Positions 4,446-8,531 of a stretch of DNA of 8,531 bases are shown in pieces (position 1 is the first letter of the stretch; each line of letters opens with the position of its first letter). The stretch is from Candidatus Omnitrophota bacterium. GTDB taxonomy: Bacteria; Omnitrophota; Gorgyraeia; 1-14-0-20-64-10; JACQQZ01. The notes beneath the pieces were generated by a model, which saw nothing but the letters and a program-made list of their open reading frames with translations, ran no database searches and had not been told where the DNA came from. A program made the position numbers and the translations under genes. The stretch is taken from NCBI GenBank assembly GCA_016206635.1, contig JACQRF010000061.1, forward strand, positions 1-8,531. The letters run 5' to 3'.

Positions 4446-4800
4446 CCCAACGGGCCTCGATGCGGGTTCCCTTGCCGACTTTCTTCCGCAGGTAATAGAG
4501 CTTCGCCCGACGGACCTTGCCCCCGCGCACGACGCGCAGTTTCTCGATGAACGGCGAGTGCAAGAGGAACGTCCGCTCCATCCCCTCGCCGAATGCCACG
4601 CGCCGGACCGTGAAGGTCTCGCCGAGCCCTGAGCCTTTGCGGCTGGTTACCAACCCCTCGAACATCTGAAGGCGGGTTTTCTCGTCTTCCTGGATCTTGA
4701 CATAGACTTGGAGCGTGTCGCCGACGCGGAACGGCGGGCGGTCCCCCTTCAGGTGTGATTGCTCGACCGCAGCGATCTTGTCCCGATTGCTCATGACCAT
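4348..4800 (-). CDS. rplS: 50S ribosomal protein L19 (bL19) with C-terminal extension
   Basis: bL19 lies at the 30S-50S interface. The conserved body spans residues about 5-118: FRVGDTLQVYVKIQE (24-38), FEGLVTSRKGSGLGETFTVRR (split at 47-67), HSPFIEKLRVVRGGKVRRAKLYYLR and the ending GKGTRIEARW. The start is ATG at 4800, because AGGA precedes it by 8 nt; a second ATG two codons later is poorly spaced. A longer frame extends to 4920, but that would run into trmD. The product is 150 residues, about 30 longer than usual. The extra tail (120-150, Gly/Ala/Pro/Glu-rich, e.g. QSGATAGPAPEV) is encoded entirely by DNA that also encodes the RnhB N-terminus. The tail lacks family conservation and is probably a lost-stop extension. 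Confidence 0.95.
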   Translation of the reverse strand: MVMSNRDKIAAVEQSHLKGDRPPFRVGDTLQVYVKIQEDEKTRLQMFEGLVTSRKGSGLGETFTVRRVAFGEGMERTFLLHSPFIEKLRVVRGGKVRRAKLYYLRKKVGKGTRIEARWGEESQQSGATAGPAPEVRPAVQAPGETPARGS

Positions 4801-4818
4801 TAGGGTATTCCTCGTTGC

Positions 4819-4844
4819 CGGTGCCAGGGCAAGCCCTGGCACCG
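4819..4844. promoter_or_regulatory. Perfect hairpin between trmD and rplS
   Basis: A perfect inverted repeat: arms of 12 bp (4819-4830 and 4833-4844) around two bases. The RNA on the coding strand would form an 11-bp stem closed as G(CUUG)C, a known stable tetraloop. It sits 9 nt after the trmD stop and 4 nt before the AGGA of rplS, in the only gap of the core operon longer than 13 nt. No T-run follows, so it is not a standard terminator. It could block RNA decay, separate trmD from rplS expression, or bind a regulator. Confidence 0.7.
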
Positions 4845-4853
4845 CGCGTGACG

Positions 4854-5558
4854 TTACGACGCTTTGACCAAATCCGGGCGGCGCTGGCGCGTCCGTTGCC
4901 AGGCAGCCAGCTGCCGCCACACCTCAATCGCCTTCGCGTCACCTGACACGAGGACCTCGGGCACCGCCATCCGGCGGAACACCCGGGGCCGCGTGTAGTG
5001 CGGGTATTCCAGGCGCGGCCCGCTGAACGATTCATCATGGGCGGAGGTCGCGTCGCCCAGCACGCCGGGCACCAGCCGCGCCACCGCATCCAGCACCACC
5101 ATCGCCGGCAGCTCACCGCCGGTCAGCACGTAGTCGCCGATGGAGAGCTCCTCGTCCGCCAGCGCGCGGATCCGCTCGTCCACCCCCTCGTAATGCCCGC
5201 ACAGCAAGATCAGGTGTTGCCGCTTCGCCAACCGCTGGACCACCGGCTGCGTCAGGCGCTGGCCCTGCGGCGTCAGCAGAATCACGCGCGGCGCCGGGCC
5301 TTTGGCCTTGCGGCCGCGTTGGGCATTCGCCGTCAACGCCTCGACCGCGGCGAAGAACGGTTCCGGCCGCATCACCATGCCGGGGCCGCCGCCGTACGGC
5401 CGGTCGTCCACTTTCCGATGCTTGCGGTCCGGCGACCACCGCCGCAGGTCGTGCACGCGGACGGTCAGCCGTTTCGCGGCGATCGCCCGTTTCAGGATGG
5501 ACGCCCCGAGCACCCCGTCGAACATCCCGGGGAAAATGGTGAGGATGTCGATCCGCAC
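4854..5558 (-). CDS. trmD: tRNA (guanine-N1-)-methyltransferase TrmD
   Basis: TrmD methylates N1 of G37 next to the anticodon, preventing +1 frameshifts. It is a SPOUT trefoil-knot dimer using S-adenosylmethionine. All landmarks are present in 234 residues: MRIDILTIFPGMFDG at the start, DDRPYGGGPGM (51-61), LLCGHYEGVDERI (118-130), the knot segment SIGDYVLTGGELPAM...LVPGVLG (139-168), with R161 and D175 (HDESF) at the expected catalytic places, and PHYTRP (186-191). The start is GTG at 5558, one nucleotide after the rpsP stop, so it is coupled. rimM, which normally sits between rpsP and trmD, is absent. Length is within the family range (about 230-260). Confidence 0.97.
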   Translation of the reverse strand: MRIDILTIFPGMFDGVLGASILKRAIAAKRLTVRVHDLRRWSPDRKHRKVDDRPYGGGPGMVMRPEPFFAAVEALTANAQRGRKAKGPAPRVILLTPQGQRLTQPVVQRLAKRQHLILLCGHYEGVDERIRALADEELSIGDYVLTGGELPAMVVLDAVARLVPGVLGDATSAHDESFSGPRLEYPHYTRPRVFRRMAVPEVLVSGDAKAIEVWRQLAAWQRTRQRRPDLVKAS

Positions 5559-5559
5559 G

Positions 5560-5829
5560 TCAGGCGGCGGGCGTCGTCCCTGCCCCCGCCGCGACGTAAC
5601 GCTTGAATAACGTCTTGACCGTCGGCGACGGCGCCGCGCCCTGCGAGATCCAATAGCGGATCCGCTCGACCTCCATCTTCACCAACGGGGGATGTTTCGA
5701 CGGATCGTAGTATCCGACCTCCTCGATCGCCCGCCCGTCCCGGGCGCGCTGCCGATCCATCACCACGATGCGGCTGTGGGGCTTCTTCTTGGTCCCCATC
5801 CGCTTCAATCGAATCGCAACGGTGGCCAT
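5560..5829 (-). CDS. rpsP: 30S ribosomal protein S16 (bS16)
   Basis: bS16 binds the 5' domain of 16S rRNA early in 30S assembly. The 89-residue sequence is a full match: VAIRLKRMGTKKKPHSRIVV (split at 4-23), DRQRARDGRAIEEVGYYDPSK (25-45), VERIRYWISQGAAPSPTVKTLFKR (54-77), then a short Ala/Gly/Thr tail. The ATG at 5829 lies 6 nt after the murA stop. The Shine-Dalgarno AAGGAG overlaps that stop (TAAGGAG) and leaves only 2 nt before the ATG, unusually tight. Re-initiation by ribosomes finishing murA would explain how this works. There is no rpsP promoter that I can see, although ribosomal protein genes usually have one. Confidence 0.97.
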   Translation of the reverse strand: MATVAIRLKRMGTKKKPHSRIVVMDRQRARDGRAIEEVGYYDPSKHPPLVKMEVERIRYWISQGAAPSPTVKTLFKRYVAAGAGTTPAA

Positions 5830-5835
5830 AGCTCC

Positions 5836-7104
5836 TTAGTCTTCTTTCTCGCGCCGGATCGACGCGCCGAGCGTCACCAGCTTCTCTTCCAAGTGCTCAT
5901 AGCCGCGGTCCAGGTGGTACACCCGCGACACCTCCGTCGTCCCATGCGCGGCCAGGCCGGCCAAGACCAGCGCCGCCGAGGCCCGCAGATCGGACGCCAT
6001 CACGGGGGCGCTGCTCAACGTCTGGACCCCCTTGACGATGGCGCTGGCCCCTTCCAGCATCACCTGGGCCCCCATGCGGTTCAGCTCGGCCACGTGCATG
6101 AACCGGTCCGGGTAGATTTTCTCCGTGATGACGCTGATCCCTTTCGTCACGCACATCAGCGCCATCATCTGCGCCTGCATGTCGGTCGGGAACCCCGGGT
6201 ACGGCAGCGTCGTGACGCCGACCGGCCTCAGCGCCCGGCGGCCCCGCACGCGGATCTGGCTGCCGTTGACGACCGTGATGTCCACGCCGGCCTCGCGCAG
6301 CTTGTCGACGACCGCGCCGAGATGCTCGGCGCGCGCGCCAACGACCGTGAGCGCGCCGCGGGTCATCGCCGCCGCCGCCAGGTACGTGCCGGCCTCGATC
6401 CGGTCGGGAATAACCGAATGGGTCACGCCCGCCAGTTCGCGCACCCCCAGGATCTCGAGGCGCGGGGTGCCATGCCCGTGGATCTTGGCCCCCATCGCGA
6501 TGAGGCAGTCCGCCAGATCCGAGACCTCCGGCTCGCACGCCGCATTTTCAATAACGGTCGTGCCACGGGCCAGCGTCGCCGCCATCATCACGTTGGCGGT
6601 GGCCAGCACCGACGAGCCGTACGCCCCGCCCAAGAACACGTGAGCGCCGCGCAGCTCTTTCGCCTCGGCGACCACGTACCCGCTCTCGATCGTGATCGAC
6701 GCGCCGAGGGCCCTCAACCCCTTTAAGTGCAGGTCCACCGGCCGCGGGCCGATCACGCAGCCGCCGGGCAGCGACACGCGGGCCTTCCGGTGTTTGGCCA
6801 GCAACGGCCCCAGCACGCAGAACGACGCCCGCATCGTGGACACCAGCTTGTAGCTGGCCTCGACGCCGGCGTAGCCCCGCGGGTCCACCGACACCGTCGA
6901 GTTGGATTGCTGCACCCGCACGCCGAGGGCGCGCAAGATCCGGATCATCGTCGCCACGTCGCGCAGCGCCGGCACGTTGTGCAACTCGCACGTGCCGTCG
7001 GTCAGCAGCGTCGCGGCCAGGATCGGGAGCGCCGCGTTCTTCGCCCCGCTCACCTGGACCGTGCCGCGGAGCGGCCGACCGCCCTCGATGACCAGCTTTT
7101 CCAC
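5836..7104 (-). CDS. murA: UDP-N-acetylglucosamine 1-carboxyvinyltransferase MurA
   Basis: MurA transfers enolpyruvate from PEP to UDP-GlcNAc, the first committed step of peptidoglycan synthesis in the cytoplasm. It is 422 residues, the standard length, with two EPT domains. Visible key residues: K22-N23 in SGAKNAALPILAA, the loop Cys C116 in SLPGGCVIGPRPVD (the fosfomycin target, so a Cys-type enzyme), D308 in PYPGFPTDMQAQ, and MASDLRASAALVLAGLAA near the C-terminus. The start is GTG at 7104; AGAGGA overlapping the prmC stop stands 5 nt upstream. Gaps are 9 nt to prmC and 6 nt to rpsP. murA after prfA-prmC occurs in several phyla. murA directly ahead of rpsP is the less usual join. Confidence 0.97.
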   Translation of the reverse strand: MEKLVIEGGRPLRGTVQVSGAKNAALPILAATLLTDGTCELHNVPALRDVATMIRILRALGVRVQQSNSTVSVDPRGYAGVEASYKLVSTMRASFCVLGPLLAKHRKARVSLPGGCVIGPRPVDLHLKGLRALGASITIESGYVVAEAKELRGAHVFLGGAYGSSVLATANVMMAATLARGTTVIENAACEPEVSDLADCLIAMGAKIHGHGTPRLEILGVRELAGVTHSVIPDRIEAGTYLAAAAMTRGALTVVGARAEHLGAVVDKLREAGVDITVVNGSQIRVRGRRALRPVGVTTLPYPGFPTDMQAQMMALMCVTKGISVITEKIYPDRFMHVAELNRMGAQVMLEGASAIVKGVQTLSSAPVMASDLRASAALVLAGLAAHGTTEVSRVYHLDRGYEHLEEKLVTLGASIRREKED

Positions 7105-7113
7105 GACTGTCCT

Positions 7114-8016
7114 CTACGGCCTCAGCGCCACGACACGGTCGAGACCAGTCTCATCGGCAATGACCGTGACATCCGCCCAGGCACCGCCCGCTTCACGCCG
7201 CACGATCTCCGCCTGCCCCGCCCCCACCTCCAGGAGCAACGCCCCGGGGCGACGCAACGCCCGCGCCGCCTGCGCCATCAACCGCCGGATCAGCGCCAGA
7301 CCGTCCGGCCCGCCATCCAGCGCCATCGGCGGATCGTATTGCACGTCCCGCGGCAAGGCCGGCAGCGCCGACGAGGGGAGATAGGGGAGATTCGCCACGA
7401 TCACGTCGGCCCGTCCGGCGGCGCACGCGCTCAGCAGGTCGCCGCGCACCCAGTGGCACCGGTGAGGCGCCCCCAGTCGGCGCGCGTTCCGAGCCGCCAG
7501 CGCCAGCGCCTGAGGGTTGATATCCGAAGCGCATAGTGTACCGACGATAGTTCCCGATGTCAACGCCACGCTGATGGCGATCACCCCGCTGCCGGTGCCG
7601 ACGTCCCACACCGTGGGCCCGCCGGCCGGCCACCGGACGCGCGTCAGCTCCGCCACCACCGTCTCCACCAGGCGTTCCGTCTCAGGCCGCGGGATGAAGA
7701 CGCCGGGTTCGACGAGAAAATCGCGGCCGAAGAATCCGGCGATCCCCGTCAGATGCTGCAGCGGCACCCCCTGGGCGCGGCGCGCCGCCTGTCGGTGAAT
7801 CTTGGCGGCCGGCGCGTCGTCGATCGCCGGCGGCGCCACGATCAGCGCCAGCGGCTCGCATCCCAGCACGGAGGCGGCCAGTTGCTCGGCGGTCCACCGG
7901 GGGCGCTCGATGCCGGCCGCGGTCAGCACGGCCGTCGCGTCCGCAAGGACCGCTGACACCGGTCGTGCTGAGCCGGTCGAAGCACGACCGGTGTCATTCA
8001 CGCTGACTGGCCTCAT
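7114..8016 (-). CDS. prmC: Peptide chain release factor N5-glutamine methyltransferase PrmC
   Basis: PrmC (HemK) methylates the glutamine of the GGQ motif of RF1 and RF2, raising termination efficiency; its substrate gene prfA is directly upstream. Domains: an N-terminal helical domain (about 20-100), then FIPRPETERLVE (107-118), SAM motif I VWDVGTGSGVIAIS (136-149), SDIN (164-167), and the substrate motif at 209-212 as NLPY where many homologues have NPPY. It ends with LDGGPDGL and a conserved C-terminal part. ATG at 8016 overlaps the prfA end by 23 nt but has no Shine-Dalgarno. Residues about 8-20 (DTGRASTGSARPV) are translated from a palindromic repeat. GTG at 7959, just behind that repeat, is a possible alternative start that still keeps the conserved N-terminus. 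Confidence 0.94.
   Translation of the reverse strand: MRPVSVNDTGRASTGSARPVSAVLADATAVLTAAGIERPRWTAEQLAASVLGCEPLALIVAPPAIDDAPAAKIHRQAARRAQGVPLQHLTGIAGFFGRDFLVEPGVFIPRPETERLVETVVAELTRVRWPAGGPTVWDVGTGSGVIAISVALTSGTIVGTLCASDINPQALALAARNARRLGAPHRCHWVRGDLLSACAAGRADVIVANLPYLPSSALPALPRDVQYDPPMALDGGPDGLALIRRLMAQAARALRRPGALLLEVGAGQAEIVRREAGGAWADVTVIADETGLDRVVALRP
7955..7995. repeat. REP-like palindrome at the prfA/prmC junction
   Basis: Perfect 15-bp arms (7955-7969 and 7981-7995) flank an 11-nt loop whose sequence GAGCCGGTCGA resembles the core of a dispersed palindromic element (CTGAG-C.GGTCGAAG type) known from many GC-rich genomes. It is flanked by a 7-bp direct repeat CGCTGAC at 7951-7957 (overlapping the left arm) and 8001-8007, which could be an insertion footprint. 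The prfA stop codon lies inside its right arm. Confidence 0.75.
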
Positions 8017-8531
8017 CTAGGCGGCGCTGCCGGTCGGCTGCCAGCAGCGCCGCCAGCAGCTCTGTCAAATTGCCGTCGAGCACCTCGGTCAACCGATGGG
8101 TGGTGAACCCGATCCGGTGATCGGTGATCCGCCGGTCCGGGAAATTATACGTCCGGATTTTCTCGGACCGCTCCCCCGTCCCGATCTGCGAGCGGCGGTC
8201 CTCCGACACGCGGGCCGCCTGCGCCTGATGCGCCCGGTCCAGCAGGCGCGCGCGCAAGATCTTCAGCCCTTTGAGCTTGTTCTTGAGCTGCGACCGCTCG
8301 TCCTGGCAGGAGATGACCAGCCCGGTCGGCAGGTGGGTGATGCGGACCGCGGAGTCGGTGGTGTTGACGCTCTGCCCGCCGGGACCGGAGGAGCGGAACA
8401 CATCAATCTTCAACTCCTGGGGATTGATGTCGACGTCCACCTCATCCGCCTCCGGCATGACCGCCACCGTGGCCGTCGAGGTGTGGATGCGACCCGACGC
8501 CTCGGTGACCGGCACCCGCTGCACCCGGTGC
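7994..8531 (-). CDS. prfA: Peptide chain release factor 1 (RF1), C-terminal half (cut by window edge)
   Basis: RF1 recognises UAA and UAG and triggers peptidyl-tRNA hydrolysis. The visible part, about 178 residues, enters the window in-frame at HRVQRVPVTEASGRIHTS. It contains the catalytic loop RSSGPGGQSVNTTDSAVR with the GGQ motif, then THLPTGLVISCQDERSQLKNK, the RYNFPDxRxTDHR-type block (here TYNFPDRRITDHRIG) and the C-terminal helix ending at TGA 7994. HRVQRVP..E..GRIHTS together with the loop context is typical of RF1 rather than RF2, and adjacency to prmC agrees. Domain 1 and the codon-recognition PxT region are beyond base 8531. The last codons overlap the prmC start by 23 nt. Confidence 0.96.
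   Translation of the reverse strand, partial: HRVQRVPVTEASGRIHTSTATVAVMPEADEVDVDINPQELKIDVFRSSGPGGQSVNTTDSAVRITHLPTGLVISCQDERSQLKNKLKGLKILRARLLDRAHQAQAARVSEDRRSQIGTGERSEKIRTYNFPDRRITDHRIGFTTHRLTEVLDGNLTELLAALLAADRQRRLDEASQRE

Noticed and set aside
4801..4920. Longer bL19 start at 4920
   Set aside because: It would overlap the end of trmD and add unconserved residues; the AGGA sequence and the family N-terminus support 4800.
5692..6726. Very long plus-strand open frame opposite murA
   Set aside because: Histidine- and arginine-rich antisense frame, a usual by-product of GC-rich codon use in the real gene.

Overview
The window is a GC-rich bacterial chromosome segment. Sampled housekeeping stretches run about 70% GC, and the brnTA stretch just over 50%. 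The genes are typical of a Gram-negative-type bacterium: MurA, RF1/PrmC, RlmN, TrmD and YraN. Protein wording and gene order fit lineages such as Nitrospirota or NC10/Methylomirabilota, but that placement is an inference and cannot be proved from this window.

The right two thirds (about 3371-8531) is one long minus-strand run of core genes, read right to left: prfA (3' part only), prmC, murA, rpsP, trmD, rplS, rnhB, yraN. Spacing is very tight, with overlaps or gaps of 13 nt or less everywhere except a 53-nt trmD-rplS gap that holds a perfect hairpin. RF1 and the methyltransferase that modifies its GGQ glutamine are neighbours. MurA starts peptidoglycan synthesis. rpsP-trmD-rplS-rnhB-yraN is the classical 'trmD operon', here without rimM between rpsP and trmD and fused behind murA instead of ffh. 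Palindromic REP-like elements have settled exactly at gene junctions and are translated: one forms the N-terminus of PrmC, another the last residues of RnhB.

The left third (about 379-3370) is an accessory zone between the rlmN start (minus strand, cut by the left edge) and the core operon. It holds a VapBC-type toxin-antitoxin pair on the plus strand with its own promoter. A BrnT/BrnA pair follows on the minus strand, with a promoter and a nested dyad at the toxin start. Next is a DUF6941-like gene translationally coupled to an otherwise hidden 48-codon ORF, then a small predicted two-helix membrane protein, then a GC-rich stretch with no convincing gene.

The DUF6941-like pair is bracketed by two direct copies of a 47-bp repeat (42/47 identical). 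The larger block containing brnTA and this pair is bracketed by two copies of a 13-mer centred on a CGGTACCG palindrome. This suggests modular gain of small cassettes. The most novel candidate is the repeat-flanked DUF6941-like/small-ORF unit.
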